Shown: positions 1 through 9,614, counted from the first letter of the stretch. The stretch is DNA of 64,000 nt from Comamonas aquatica NBRC 14918 (GCF_000739875.1 NZ_BBJR01000045.1:1-64000); one strand, 5' to 3'. Notes: generated by a model not told the origin, from the letters alone. Translations and numbers: made by a program.

Positions 1-1
1 C

Positions 2-58
2 ACAGAGCTGGATGCTGTGATTCGGGCGAAGCTGGGAGGGCTGGGGTATGAGTTCTGA
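2..58 (+). CDS. hsdM: Type I restriction-modification methyltransferase subunit HsdM, C-terminal end only
   Basis: Only the last 18 codons are in the window. The frame reads TELDAVIRAKLGGLGYEF and stops at 56-58. This tail matches the end of HsdM N6-adenine methyltransferases in my recollection of the family, and the next gene is hsdS, which overlaps it by 11 bases. The main part of the gene, with the catalytic NPPF motif, lies upstream of base 1. Confidence 0.7.
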   Translation, partial: TELDAVIRAKLGGLGYEF

Positions 59-1301
59 GCTGCGTCTCACACGACTTGAAGAAGTCTTGAGTTTTGCAAA
101 CGGACGTACCAGCCCAGATCGGGAAGACGCTGCTCCTGTTCCGGTATTCGGGTCAAACGGGTTGATTGGCAAAGCCCGGGAGTTCAACTCCCAGCCGAAC
201 ACAATCGTGATTGGCCGTGTCGGCTCCTACTGTGGCTCGGTTCATTTTTCTAGTGAAGCTTGCTGGGTGACGGATAACGCGATCCGAGCAACCGCGAAGG
301 GAGAGAACGACCCCAGCTTTCTGTATTACCTTCTCAAGCAGCTAAATCTGAATAATTGGCGCAGCGGCTCTGGCCAACCCTTGATTAATCAGACCACGCT
401 GAATGCGATAGAAACTCAGATTCCTTCTCCGATAGAGCAGCGAGCCATCGCAGGACTTGTAGGCGCCCTCGACGACCGCATCACTCTCCTGCGCGAAACC
501 AACGCCACCCTCGAAGCCATCGCCCAGGCCCTGTTCAAGTCCTGGTTCGTAGATTTCGACCCCGTGCGCGCCAAGATGGAGGGCCGCGCGCCCGGAGGCA
601 TGGACGAGGCCACCGCAGCGCTGTTTCCCGATGGGTTTGAAACGTCGGAGTTGGGGGAGGTGCCGAGGGGGTGGCGAGTTGGAACACTTGGCTCGGTTTG
701 TAGCTACCTCAATCGCGGTTTGTCACCCAAGTACCTCGAAGTAGGGGGCGTCCTTGTCCTCAATCAAAAGTGCATTCGAGACTTTTCGGTTGACTTCGCC
801 AAGGGGCGTAGGCATGACCCCTCACAGCGGAAAATTGACGGTCGAGAAGTAGCTGTTGGCGATGTGCTGGTGAACTCAACAGGCGTTGGCACATTGGGTC
901 GGGTGGCACAAGTTTTGTACCTGCCAGAGCCAATCATCGTTGACTCTCACGTCACGGTTGTCCGCGCAGGGCCTGATCTAAGTTGGCCCTATCTCGGGCA
1001 GTTCATGGCGCGCAAACAGCCTGAAATTGAAGCGATGGGAGAAGGCTCAACTGGACAGACAGAACTTGGGCGATCGAAACTCGCCAGCTTGTCCGTCGTC
1101 GTGCCATCAATGAAGGTGTTGACTAGTTTTGACGAGCTTGTGCGCCCGCTCAAACAACGTGTTGCCGTCAATGAGCGCAAAGCCCAAACCCTTTCCACCC
1201 TCCGCGACACCCTGCTCCCCCGCCTAATTTCCGGCCAGCTGCGCCTGCCCGAAGCGCTGGCCGCCACCGAGGCCGCCTTGGGCGGTACGCTGTCAGCATG
1301 A
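48..1301 (+). CDS. hsdS: Type I restriction-modification specificity subunit HsdS
   Basis: HsdS selects the DNA target for the HsdM2S methylase and the HsdR2M2S nuclease. The 417-residue protein has the expected two-fold layout. Target-recognition domain 1 covers about residues 1-125. The central conserved helix region begins near IPSPIEQRAIAGLVGALDDR (about 128) and runs through KSWFVDFDPVRAKMEG. Target-recognition domain 2 covers about 205-345, and a second conserved helix ends in TLSTLRDTLLPRLISGQLRL. Both halves are complete, so a functional bipartite recognition is expected. The target sequence cannot be predicted by eye. The start overlaps the end of hsdM by 11 bases, which suggests translational coupling. 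Composition is visibly lower in GC than in the core genes further right. Confidence 0.93.
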   Translation: MSSELRLTRLEEVLSFANGRTSPDREDAAPVPVFGSNGLIGKAREFNSQPNTIVIGRVGSYCGSVHFSSEACWVTDNAIRATAKGENDPSFLYYLLKQLNLNNWRSGSGQPLINQTTLNAIETQIPSPIEQRAIAGLVGALDDRITLLRETNATLEAIAQALFKSWFVDFDPVRAKMEGRAPGGMDEATAALFPDGFETSELGEVPRGWRVGTLGSVCSYLNRGLSPKYLEVGGVLVLNQKCIRDFSVDFAKGRRHDPSQRKIDGREVAVGDVLVNSTGVGTLGRVAQVLYLPEPIIVDSHVTVVRAGPDLSWPYLGQFMARKQPEIEAMGEGSTGQTELGRSKLASLSVVVPSMKVLTSFDELVRPLKQRVAVNERKAQTLSTLRDTLLPRLISGQLRLPEALAATEAALGGTLSA

Positions 1302-1312
1302 GTGATTTATTT

Positions 1313-1360
1313 TTAATAGCTGCTTGCGCTTACTCCATAAGTGCTACAGGCATTTTTATT
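1313..1360. repeat. Short imperfect inverted-repeat element in the hsdS-DUF3800 gap
   Basis: The sequence has AGCTGCTTGCGCTTA facing TAAGTGCTACAGG, followed by a T-rich end. It resembles short extragenic hairpins that recur in Comamonadaceae genomes (from memory, not searched). It is shorter than the roughly 85-bp family seen elsewhere in this window. It may act as a weak terminator after hsdS. Confidence 0.45.
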
Positions 1361-1385
1361 CACTGAACTTCGTCAACCCCACACC

Positions 1386-2291
1386 ATGACCCCCGCAGGT
1401 ACCCAATACGCGCTGTTTGAATCCGTCGAGGCGATACCCGTTGAGCAGGCTCCGCAGGAACCCGCGGGCCGCCGGTTCAGCGACTATGTGGTGTATGTGG
1501 ATGAAAGCGGAGACCACTCCCTGGCCAGCATTGACAGGGACTACCCGGTGTTCGTGCTGGCGCTGTGCGTCTTTCACAAACGGCATTACGCAGAAAAGAT
1601 CGTGCCGGCCGTCGAGAAGCTGAAGTTCAACTACTTTGGTCATGACAGCGTGGTTCTGCACGAGAACGAAATCCGCAAACAGAAGGGCGACTTCGCCTTT
1701 CTCGCGCATCGGCCCACGCGCGATGCGTTCATGGCGGGGCTGACCTCAATCATGGAAGCCAGCAACTTCATCCTGATTGCGTGCGTGGTGGACAAAGCAC
1801 GGATGCACCGATCCGCTGGGACACTGACCAATCCGTACCACATTGCACTGGGTATGGGGTTGGAGGCACTGCGTGGTTTCCTGGCCGAGAAGGGGCAGGA
1901 TGGCGTGAAGACCCACGTGGTGGTGGAGTGCCGTGGCAAGAAAGAAGATGCCGAGCTGGAGTTGGAATTTCGCCGTGTCTGCGATGGCGACAACCCCGGC
2001 AACCGGGTGTTGCCGTTTGACGTGGTGTTCGCCGACAAAAAGACCAATTTGGCGGGTTTGCAGCTGGCCGACCTGGTGGCTCGGCCCGTCGGCTTGAATT
2101 ACCTGCGCCCTGCACAGCCGAACCTTGCGTTCGATGTGCTGAAGAAAAAGTTCTACTGTGATGGTGGCCGTGCCTGTGTGGGCACCGGCTATCAGGATGT
2201 GGGCTTGGTGATTTATCCACCCCAGAAAGCGAAAAGCCCCGATGAACCCACCGAGGCTGTAGCGCCGACCAGGAACCCCCAATCCACTTAG
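1386..2291 (+). CDS. DUF3800 domain protein lodged between hsdS and hsdR
   Basis: The 301-residue protein carries the two signatures of DUF3800: YVDESGDHS near residue 37, with D39 and E40 as likely metal-binding acids, and a late LQLADLVARPVGLNYL segment with another conserved Asp. DUF3800 is predicted to have an RNase H-like fold, and its members often sit in mobile or defence loci; its chemistry is not established. The ATG at 1386 was preferred to a GTG at 1341 because the GTG lies inside the intergenic hairpin, but neither has a clear Shine-Dalgarno. Its position inside the hsd operon suggests co-transcription and perhaps an accessory role in restriction, which is inference. Confidence 0.8.
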   Translation: MTPAGTQYALFESVEAIPVEQAPQEPAGRRFSDYVVYVDESGDHSLASIDRDYPVFVLALCVFHKRHYAEKIVPAVEKLKFNYFGHDSVVLHENEIRKQKGDFAFLAHRPTRDAFMAGLTSIMEASNFILIACVVDKARMHRSAGTLTNPYHIALGMGLEALRGFLAEKGQDGVKTHVVVECRGKKEDAELELEFRRVCDGDNPGNRVLPFDVVFADKKTNLAGLQLADLVARPVGLNYLRPAQPNLAFDVLKKKFYCDGGRACVGTGYQDVGLVIYPPQKAKSPDEPTEAVAPTRNPQST

Positions 2292-2510
2292 TTACGAAGT
2301 TTAGCCTAATGCCCGGATTACTGCCAAGAGCATCGATATGGCACCCATCACGACCGCAGCAAGGACAGCCGTTGGCTACGTTGGCAGCCACTGTGGATGT
2401 GGCCGTCTGGCTGAGATGCGGAGTGCTTGCTGGGGTGAGAGTACCGGGCGTAGACCCGCCGAAATACACAAGCGGAGCCATGGGGTGGTGCCGCACTGGA
2501 GGGATTGAGC

Positions 2511-5500
2511 GTGACTGAAGAGCAACTCGAACAAGAAACCCTGGCCTGGCTGGAGGATGTGGGCTACACCCATCGGTATGGGCCCGACATCGCCTTCGAC
2601 GGGTCTTCGCCCGAGCGCGCCGACTACCGCCAGGTTGTTCTGCCCTTTCGGCTGCGCGAGGCCATCAACCGCCTGAACCCAGGCATTCCCGTGGCTGCCC
2701 GTGAAGATGCCATCAAGCAGGTTTTGGATCTGGGCATCCCCTCTCTGCTGTCTGCCAACCGTGCCTTCCACAAGCTGCTGGTGGGCGGCGTGCCGGTCCA
2801 GTATCAAAAGGACGGAGAGACACGCGGCGACTTCGTGCGCCTGATTGACTGGACGCACCCCGAGAAGAACGAATGGTGGGCCGTCAACCAGTTCACCATC
2901 AAAGGCCCGCACAAAACCCGTCGCCCCGACGTCATTCTGTTCGTCAACGGCCTGCCGCTGGCGCTGCTGGAGCTGAAGAATCCTGCCGATGAAAACGCCA
3001 ACATCTGGAAGGCGTTTGACCAGATCGAGACATACAAGGAGCAGATCCCGGACGTGTTCCAGTACAACGAGGTGCTGGTGATTTCGGACGGCACCGATGC
3101 CTTGATGGGGTCCCTGTCTGCCAACGCCGAGCGCTTCATGGCCTGGCGCACGATTGATGGGGTGAACATCGATCCCCTGGGGCCGTTTCAGGAACTGCAA
3201 ACGCTGGTGCGCGGTGTGCTGGCGCCCCAGTACCTGCTGGACTACATCCGTTACTTCGTTCTGTTCGAGGACGACGGACAGCTGGTTAAGAAGATCGCGG
3301 GCTACCACCAGTTTCACGCGGTGCGTGCTGCCATCGAAGAAGTGGTGGCCGCGTCGCGGCCTGGTGCATCCCGCAAGGGCGGGGTGGTATGGCACACCCA
3401 GGGCAGCGGCAAGAGCATCACCATGACCTGCTTTGCCGCCCGTGTGATGCAGGAAGCCGCGATGGAGAATCCCACCATCGTGGTGATCACCGACCGCAAC
3501 GATTTGGATGGTCAACTCTTTGGCGTGTTCAGCCTGGCCCAAGACCTGTTGCGGGAACAGCCCACGCAGGCACTGACACGTCCAGACCTGCGTGCCAAGC
3601 TGGGCAATCGTCCCTCGGGCGGCATCATTTTTGCCACCATCCAGAAGTTCATGCCGGGGGAGGATGAGGACATCTTCCCCGTGCTGTCCGAGCGCTGCAA
3701 CATCGTGGTGATCGCCGACGAAGCGCACCGCACCCAATATGGCTTCAAGGCGACCCTCAAAGGCAAGCCTGGCGAAGAAAAGTACCAGGCAGGCTATGCC
3801 CAGCACCTGCGCGATGCGTTGCCCAATGCGACGTTTGTGGGCTTTACCGGCACCCCGGTCAGCAGCTCTGACCACGACACCCGCGCCGTGTTTGGTGAGT
3901 ACATCCATGTGTACGACATGCAGCAGGCTAAGGAAGATGGCGCTACCGTGGCCATCTACTACGAGTCTCGCTTGGCCAAGCTGCGGTTGAAAGACGAAGA
4001 CCTGCCAGCCATCGACGACGAAGTCGATGAACTGGCCGAGGACGAGGAAGAAAGCCAGCAAGCCAAACTGAAAAGCCGCTGGGCCGCCCTGGAAAAAATC
4101 GTTGGGGCCGAGCCCCGTGTGGCCAGCGTGGCCGCTGACCTGGTGGCGCACTTTGAAGAGCGCAGCACCGCCCAATCGGGCAAAGCCATGGTGGTGGGCA
4201 TGAGCCGCGACATCTGCGTGCACCTGTACAACGAGATCATCAAGTTGCGCCCTGGCTGGCACGACAGCGACCCAGAAAAAGGCGCTATCAAGATCGTGAT
4301 GACCGGCTCTGCCAGCGACAAAGCCCTGCTGCGTCCCCATATCTACGACGGCAAGGTCAAAAAACGCCTGGAAAAACGCTTCAAGGATCCCGCTGATCCG
4401 CTGCGCCTGGTGATCGTGCGCGACATGTGGCTCACGGGCTTCGATGCCCCGTGCGTACACACCCTGTACGTGGACAAGCCCATGAAGGGCCACAACCTCA
4501 TGCAAGCCATTGCACGGGTGAACCGCGTCTTCAAGGGCAAACAAGGCGGCCTGGTGGTGGACTACATCGGGATCGGCAACGAACTCAAAGCCGCCATGAA
4601 GGAGTACACGGCCAGCAAAGGCCGTGGCACCCCCACAGTGGATGCCCGCGAGGCGTACAGCGTCCTCATGGAGAAGCTCGATGTCCTGCAATCCATGCTG
4701 CATGGCTGCGATTACAGCGATTTCCTGACCGGGGGGCATCAAACCCTCGCCCGAGCAGCCAACCATATCTTGGGCCTGCGGGAAGAAGGCGGCAAGGACG
4801 GCAAACGCCGCTTTGCCGATACCACCCTGGCACTGACCCAAGCCTTCTCGCTGTGCTGCACCCTTGACGAAGCCAAGGCGGTGCGCGAGGAAGTGGCCTT
4901 CATGCAGGCTGTGAAGGTCATCTTGACCAAACGGGACATCACCGCCAAAAAGCGCACCGACGAACAGCGCGACGAAGCCATCCGCCAGATCATCAGCAAC
5001 GCCGTGGTGTCCGATCAGGTGGTGGACATCTTTGATGCCGTGGGTTTGGACAAACCCAATATTGGGCTGCTGGACGATGAGTTCCTTGCCCAGGTGCAGA
5101 ACCTGCCAGAGAAGAACCTGGCGGTGGAGTTGTTGGAGCGCTTGCTGGAAGGTGAAATCAAGAGCCGCTTTGGCAGCAACGTGGTGCAGGAAAAGAAGTT
5201 CTCCGATCTGTTGGGCAACGTGATTAAGCGCTACCAGAACCGCTCGATTGAAACCGCCCAGGTGATGGAAGAACTGGTCGAGATGGCCAAGAAGTTCCGC
5301 GAGGCCGCCAGCCGGGGTGAGCTGCTGGGTCTGACCGAGGACGAGGTGCGCTTTTATGACGCCCTGGCCACCAATGAATCAGCGGTGCGGGAGCTGACCG
5401 ATGAAACCCTCAAGAAGATCGCCCACGAGCTGACCGAGAACCTGCGCCAGAACCTGAGCGTGGACTGGAATGAACGCGAGAGCGTGCGGGCCAAGTTGAG

Positions 5501-5615
5501 GCTGATGGTCAAGCGGGTTTTGCGCAAGTACAAGTACCCACCAGATGCGGCTGATGCGGCGGTAGAACTGGTGCTGCGTCAGGCGCATGCCCTGGGTGAA
5601 GAGTGGGCGATGTAG
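2511..5615 (+). CDS. hsdR: Type I restriction-modification endonuclease/translocase subunit HsdR
   Basis: HsdR cuts and translocates unmodified DNA using ATP. The protein is about 1034 residues, normal for the family. The N-terminal nuclease has the D...ExK pattern: RRPDVILF near residue 139, then LLELKNPAD near 151. The motor follows: Walker [10 protein letters not shown] near 297, DEAH box [10 protein letters not shown] near 402 and motif III FTGTP near 445. Helicase motifs TGFDAP and [10 protein letters not shown] lie near 645-670. GTG 2511 was chosen because GGAGG at 2498-2502 sits 8 bases upstream; a TTG at 2505 would be too close. All motifs appear intact, so with hsdM and hsdS the system looks complete. 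Confidence 0.95.
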   Translation: MTEEQLEQETLAWLEDVGYTHRYGPDIAFDGSSPERADYRQVVLPFRLREAINRLNPGIPVAAREDAIKQVLDLGIPSLLSANRAFHKLLVGGVPVQYQKDGETRGDFVRLIDWTHPEKNEWWAVNQFTIKGPHKTRRPDVILFVNGLPLALLELKNPADENANIWKAFDQIETYKEQIPDVFQYNEVLVISDGTDALMGSLSANAERFMAWRTIDGVNIDPLGPFQELQTLVRGVLAPQYLLDYIRYFVLFEDDGQLVKKIAGYHQFHAVRAAIEEVVAASRPGASRKGGVVWHTQGSGKSITMTCFAARVMQEAAMENPTIVVITDRNDLDGQLFGVFSLAQDLLREQPTQALTRPDLRAKLGNRPSGGIIFATIQKFMPGEDEDIFPVLSERCNIVVIADEAHRTQYGFKATLKGKPGEEKYQAGYAQHLRDALPNATFVGFTGTPVSSSDHDTRAVFGEYIHVYDMQQAKEDGATVAIYYESRLAKLRLKDEDLPAIDDEVDELAEDEEESQQAKLKSRWAALEKIVGAEPRVASVAADLVAHFEERSTAQSGKAMVVGMSRDICVHLYNEIIKLRPGWHDSDPEKGAIKIVMTGSASDKALLRPHIYDGKVKKRLEKRFKDPADPLRLVIVRDMWLTGFDAPCVHTLYVDKPMKGHNLMQAIARVNRVFKGKQGGLVVDYIGIGNELKAAMKEYTASKGRGTPTVDAREAYSVLMEKLDVLQSMLHGCDYSDFLTGGHQTLARAANHILGLREEGGKDGKRRFADTTLALTQAFSLCCTLDEAKAVREEVAFMQAVKVILTKRDITAKKRTDEQRDEAIRQIISNAVVSDQVVDIFDAVGLDKPNIGLLDDEFLAQVQNLPEKNLAVELLERLLEGEIKSRFGSNVVQEKKFSDLLGNVIKRYQNRSIETAQVMEELVEMAKKFREAASRGELLGLTEDEVRFYDALATNESAVRELTDETLKKIAHELTENLRQNLSVDWNERESVRAKLRLMVKRVLRKYKYPPDAADAAVELVLRQAHALGEEWAM

Positions 5616-5735
5616 GCCTTGCACTGCTTGTCATGATCGACGCTGTTCGTTTGCAGCAGAGAGCTGTTAGGCCGATGCGGCAGCGTGGATGTGAATTGTC
5701 CGAATGCACACCAAACTGACAACGAAAGGAAAACG

Positions 5736-6224
5736 ATGAAGTGGGATCTCAGCAGTGACGAGGGGTTGGATGCTGCGCTGTGCAATTTCGAGGCAGGGCA
5801 TGATCCAGAGCTGGCGCTGCAATTGGCAGAGTATTTCAACCAGCGGCTGAAAGATGCCGATGTGGTGTCGATACAGGACCCGTTGTTCATTCGGTACTTT
5901 CGCATCGTCATGGGACGTTTGTGCGATGACACGGACGAGTGGCACAAGCAGAGAAAGCGGTCCACGCCGGAACAAGCCTTTGGGTTCACGCTGCCCCGTG
6001 GAAAACACCAGCGCGAGGATACGGAGCTCCGTGATATTCGCTGTGCTGCCTATGTCGTGTGGGCACGCCGTCAAGGACAAACCAAGCTGGAGGCAATCGG
6101 TGAGGCAGCGAATCGTTTTCACAGTGCGGATGCTGGGGACAAGGCGGTAGAGAAGGCCTATATCAAGTACCAGGATGTTTTCAATGGCTTCCCTGCGTCT
6201 GTTTTGGAAAATCTGTTTGCATAA
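5736..6224 (+). CDS. Hypothetical protein, 162 residues
   Basis: The ATG at 5736 has a good ribosome-binding site (AAAGGA about 6 bases upstream). The product is soluble-looking, charged and mostly helical, with no signal peptide or membrane segment. I do not recognise a domain. It lies 120 bases after hsdR on the same strand and is followed by a perfect 30-bp palindrome, so it could be the last gene of the restriction locus or the first of the mobile remnant. A low-GC codon pattern matches its neighbours. Confidence 0.6.
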   Translation: MKWDLSSDEGLDAALCNFEAGHDPELALQLAEYFNQRLKDADVVSIQDPLFIRYFRIVMGRLCDDTDEWHKQRKRSTPEQAFGFTLPRGKHQREDTELRDIRCAAYVVWARRQGQTKLEAIGEAANRFHSADAGDKAVEKAYIKYQDVFNGFPASVLENLFA

Positions 6225-6226
6225 GC

Positions 6227-6256
6227 AACCCCTGATAAAGCGCTTTATCAGGGGTT
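6227..6256. repeat. Perfect 30-bp palindrome
   Basis: AACCCCTGATAAAGC is followed at once by its exact reverse complement GCTTTATCAGGGGTT. It begins just after the stop at 6224. There is no T-run on either side, so it is not a classical Rho-independent terminator. It may be a recombination or protein-binding site, or a processed hairpin. Confidence 0.8.
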
Positions 6257-6337
6257 AGGCGATCGGGAAAATTTTTCGAGACTGCGGCCGTGCCGGTGCA
6301 GAACGCATCGGCTTTCTGAATCTCTAGGAGGTAAGAA

Positions 6338-6574
6338 ATGGCCGCACCAACTACCAAAGCGCTGACCATCATTCGTCGCAAACAACTGGAGGCGCGCACA
6401 GGGCTGTCGCGTTCCAGCATCTACGCCAAGATGCGTTGGAACCCCAAGCGCCCGGGGGATTTCGACTCCACCTTTCCCAAACCCATCTCCGTGGGTGCCA
6501 AGGCCGTCGGCTGGGTTGAATCGGAAGTAGATGAGTGGTTGACAGCGCGCGTTGCTGCCAGCCGCCAGAAGTAA
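6338..6574 (+). CDS. AlpA-family excisionase/transcriptional regulator
   Basis: The 78-residue protein is of the size and type of AlpA/phage MerR-like regulators that bind DNA near integrated elements and control integrase or excision genes. The winged helix-turn-helix is visible as IIRRKQLEARTGLSRSSIYA (residues 10-29), followed by FPKPISVGAKAVGWVESEV and a final helix containing EWLTARV. A strong ribosome-binding site (TAGGAGG) precedes the ATG. It opens the mobile-element remnant that continues to about 9.75 kb; no integrase gene is in the window. Confidence 0.85.
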   Translation: MAAPTTKALTIIRRKQLEARTGLSRSSIYAKMRWNPKRPGDFDSTFPKPISVGAKAVGWVESEVDEWLTARVAASRQK

Positions 6575-6584
6575 GGGGGCGATC

Positions 6585-6935
6585 ATGAATTTTGATCGTG
6601 ACCTCCTGCCGAAGGCTTCGACTTTTGATGAAGTGCAAGGGCTGAAACCGACGGGCCGTGGAAACCGGAAGACCTCGGAGTGCCGCTTCCACGGTGGTAG
6701 CGATTCCACGCGTATCAACACAGACACTGGTGCTGTGGTCTGCATGGCAGGCTGCCTGGACGAAGAAACCCGCTCCCACATCACCACCGCCGAGGCGGCT
6801 TTCCACCTCAACCGCTCCGAGCAGACCCTGCGCCTGTGGGCCTGCAAGGAAACAGGGCCGCTGCGCCCTGCCCGCATCAACAACCGCTTGGCCTGGTCGG
6901 TCGCCGAGCTGCGCCGCGTTTTGGGTATCCACTAA
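6585..6935 (+). CDS. Zinc-finger/helix-turn-helix chimera
   Basis: The 116-residue protein joins two unlike parts. Residues 1-57 look like the N-terminal zinc-binding piece of mobile-element primase/toprim-associated proteins: C34-x-x-H, then GGSDSTRIN and TGAVVCMAGC. Residues about 62-116 form a different DNA-binding module, TTAEAAFHLNRSEQTLRLWA, ending in AWSVAELRRVLGIH, similar to stand-alone HTH proteins of integrative elements. In the first family the last cysteines normally lead into a longer domain, so this looks like a deletion fusion. The start at 6585 lies 11 bases after the AlpA stop, with GGGGGC just upstream. Confidence 0.6.
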   Translation: MNFDRDLLPKASTFDEVQGLKPTGRGNRKTSECRFHGGSDSTRINTDTGAVVCMAGCLDEETRSHITTAEAAFHLNRSEQTLRLWACKETGPLRPARINNRLAWSVAELRRVLGIH

Positions 6936-7015
6936 ACTGCGGCCCCGCCATGCGTTCGCTGGCCCTCTTCCACCCAGCCGTGCTCGTCACGGCTGGAGTC
7001 ATTTGAGGGGCACGC

Positions 7016-8248
7016 GTGCACATGGACCGCCGTACACGCTCTGCCAACCTGCTGGTGCGCTTTGCCAAGCTCAAGGGCCCCACGGCAGCGCTGCGGGCGG
7101 CTCGGCACAATCTGCGCGAGCTGGCTTTGACGCCCAACATCACCCCAGGCCAGCAGCATCTCAACCTCGTCTTGCTCGGGCACCAGACGGCTGATGCGGT
7201 CAACGCTGCCTACAAAGCACAGCTGGAAGCAGCAGGGATCGACAAGCTCCGGGTGGATGCCGTGCGCCTGATCGAGGCCTTGGTCAGCCTGCCTGTGGGC
7301 ATCCGCGATGACGAATCCGCGTACTTCCAAGCTGCTTTGGACTGGATGGCCACAGAGTTTGGCAGCGCCAACATCCTGAGCGCGGTCGTGCACAAGGATG
7401 AAAGCGCACAGCACATGCATGTGCTGATCGTTCCCCTGGTCCACGGGCGGATGCAAGGCTCGGATTTACTGGGTGGTAAAGCACAGCTGCGTGCGCGCTT
7501 GGCGCGCTTTGAACAAACCATGCAGCCCCACGCAGCCGCTTTAGGCCTGCTGGACCATTCCGAGATGGCGCTGACGGCAGAACAAATGGCCGGGGAAGTC
7601 ATTCGCGCACTCCAGCACCGCAAGGACCCGATGTGGGAAAGTTGCGTGGCCCAACTGCTTCGCAACTGTATCGAAGAAGCCCCCCAGCAGTTTTATGCAG
7701 CCCTGGCCCCGACGTTGGGGCCCGCCGACACCCTGAGTCCGCCTCGCCCTCGTTGCCGCCCCAAGCGCACGAAAACGATGGCGGAGATTTTAACCAAGCC
7801 CATCACCAAGCTCCGTGGCGCGGCTGCGGAACGCTATCGCCAAAGCCCGGAATACCAACGCGCCCACATTACGGCACCTGCACGGTCCAAGCCTGCGGCC
7901 AGTGCGGCTGGCGCCCGTGCCATCTCAGAAGCCACTTGCAGTTCCTCGCCTCCCATGCATGTCGTGATTGGGCTGAAGTTGCCAGCCCTGCAAAAGCGAA
8001 CCCTATGCTCTGTAGGGTTTGCTGGCGCTGCTCCCACTTGGCCCATCCATACCAGCCTTGGCATCCTGGCCCAGCCTCGATCGGTACTCCAGGCAAGCGT
8101 CACCAGGGTACGGGCAGCACCAATCCCATCGTGGCCGGCCGCAAAGTACCCGCAACCGACTCTTCAACGCACCAGTTGGCTGGTGGCGACAGTGCCGCTG
8201 AACTGCGTGCTTTTGAAATGGTGGCTGCTCAATGCCCGGATTCCCTGA
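7016..8248 (+). CDS. MobV/Pre-type plasmid mobilisation relaxase
   Basis: Residues about 1-250 look like a Pre/MobV relaxase, which nicks an origin of transfer to start DNA mobilisation. The best motif is HKDESAQHMHVLIVPL near residue 126, the histidine-rich metal-binding motif III. Upstream, residues 85-115 (ALVSLPVGIRDDESAYFQAA) fit the preceding motif region. The N-terminal basic segment is RRTRSANLLVRFAKLKG. GTG 7016 has GAGGGG 5 bases upstream; ATG 7022 is an alternative. The last 130 residues (from about 7870) have unusual composition and no family resemblance I can see, and may be a read-through extension of a damaged gene. Confidence 0.7.
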   Translation: MHMDRRTRSANLLVRFAKLKGPTAALRAARHNLRELALTPNITPGQQHLNLVLLGHQTADAVNAAYKAQLEAAGIDKLRVDAVRLIEALVSLPVGIRDDESAYFQAALDWMATEFGSANILSAVVHKDESAQHMHVLIVPLVHGRMQGSDLLGGKAQLRARLARFEQTMQPHAAALGLLDHSEMALTAEQMAGEVIRALQHRKDPMWESCVAQLLRNCIEEAPQQFYAALAPTLGPADTLSPPRPRCRPKRTKTMAEILTKPITKLRGAAAERYRQSPEYQRAHITAPARSKPAASAAGARAISEATCSSSPPMHVVIGLKLPALQKRTLCSVGFAGAAPTWPIHTSLGILAQPRSVLQASVTRVRAAPIPSWPAAKYPQPTLQRTSWLVATVPLNCVLLKWWLLNARIP

Positions 8249-8294
8249 GATTGGACGACACACAAGTACGTTCAATTGCAAGACAGAGGCACCC

Positions 8295-8585
8295 ATGCAC
8301 CACCCCACTCAACCACATGCCTTACCGGCACCAGCACCTGGCAATCAGAGCGCTGATCACGAACCTGCGTCCTTCCATCTCCACAGCGACTGCTGTGGCG
8401 CGAGGACGCGCAAGGGCACTCCCTGCAAAAGCAAGGTCCTGTATCGCGGCGGACGCTGCAAGTTGCATGGTGGCTTGTCCACGGGGCCCAAAACCAAAAA
8501 GGGCAAGGCTGCCAGCCGCCGTAATGGAAAGAAAGGCGGTCGCCCCAGGAAGAACCGACAAACTGAACGGAAAGGCACGGCTTAA
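8295..8585 (+). CDS. Small HGG-x-STGP zinc-finger-like protein
   Basis: The 96-residue protein ends in a very basic domain with the family signature HGGLSTGPKTKKGK. Ahead of it are the cysteines CCGARTRKGTPCKSK and GGRCKLHGG, which could bind zinc. Proteins with this HGGxSTGP motif occur in prophages and integrative elements; their role is unknown. The C-terminal tail (RRNGKKGGRPRKNRQ) suggests nucleic-acid contact. The ATG at 8295 is assigned by homology of the conserved part only, because the first 30 residues are proline-rich and unremarkable. Confidence 0.7.
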   Translation: MHHPTQPHALPAPAPGNQSADHEPASFHLHSDCCGARTRKGTPCKSKVLYRGGRCKLHGGLSTGPKTKKGKAASRRNGKKGGRPRKNRQTERKGTA

Positions 8586-8685
8586 AACCCAACCCCATGA
8601 GAACCAGACAAAACTTGACATTTCCAAGGTACAAAAACTTGGAAATGCTGCGCTAGATTGTTGGTGGCTGGTGGGTCACTGTGCG

Positions 8686-9614
8686 ATGGAAATCAAGCTG
8701 AACGACACCGACCGCATGCTGGCGAGTGGGGTGCTTGGACACGATGGATTGTTTGACCAGCAGCTGGCGCCCGTCCTGAACCAGATCGCCACGATGCTCC
8801 GGGCTCTGGTGGATACCAAGATTCAGGAATACGGCCTGCGTGGTGGTATCGACCTGTGCCGCCGCGTGGCGGCCGAAGAAGTCCTGGCCGAAATGGCGCA
8901 GACCACGCCCAAGCTGAATTTCGTGCAACCGCGCCATCGTCGCGATTCGCTCCTGGCTGCGCCAGCATGTGCCCGGCTTCCGTTCGCTGGCGCTGTCCGA
9001 CGCCGAAATCATTCGTGACTACATCCTGCCGGCCCGCGCCATGCACCGCGCGGGCCTGGGCTGGGTAGACTTCGTGTGGGGGGATGACAAGCGCGGGATC
9101 GCCCACATCCTGGCGCAACGCCAGGCCAAGGACGGCATGACACGCCAAGAGGCTATCCAGCTGCTGGAAGAAGGCCTGGTACAGACCATTGCGAAGGGGG
9201 AGGAAGCGCGCCGGATCGAGGTGGGTAACTCTACCCCTGCACTTGGACTACCAGGGGCAGCGCGCTATTTTGGTCCGGTCGGGTGGCAACAATGCGTGGA
9301 TGCTGACCGGCTTTCAGATTCGGGTGCCCGGTGGCCAAAAGGAAGGATTTGATTCCAAGAAGCCTGCGCAAACCGCCACTACACCTACGCGTGACGGCCT
9401 GGGAGCGAGCACTGAAAGTATTGTCGCGGACAGCTCAGATGATGGCAATGCAGTGTTCAGCTGCTTGCAAAGCACGGTGCTGGTTGAGATTTGCGCGCGC
9501 AACAGCCTGTTCTCGGCCCAGGCTCTGTTTGTTTCGCTGCTGCTGGACCGGCAGAACGCAGCGCTTGACCTATATCGGGCGTTGGGCAGCGGTAGGCAGG
9601 CTCCAACCGGGTAG
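8686..9614 (+). pseudogene. Large-polyvalent-protein fragment with PBECR nuclease-like domain, two frameshifts
   Basis: Three frames join into one protein of about 308 residues. Frame 1 runs from MEIKLNDTDRMLASG to PKLNFVQ. Dropping one C near 8928-8930 restores RAIVAIRSWLRQHVPGF and then LSDAEIIRDYILPAR. Dropping one C in the CCCC at 9234-9237 joins RRIEVGNST to LHLDYQGQRAILVRSG and NNAWMLTGFQI. The segments VDFVWGDDKRGIAHI and WMLTGFQI match the barnase/colicin E5-like endoribonuclease (PBECR) domains found at the ends of large polyvalent proteins of conjugative elements. Both breaks are single-base gains at C runs. It is most likely a dead remnant, unless the breaks are sequencing errors. 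Confidence 0.7.

Noticed and set aside
2376-4841. Long open frame antisense to hsdR
   Set aside because: It lies fully opposite hsdR, which has all its motifs. It has odd amino-acid composition (His/Val/Gln-rich) and no recognisable domain; high GC makes such frames common.
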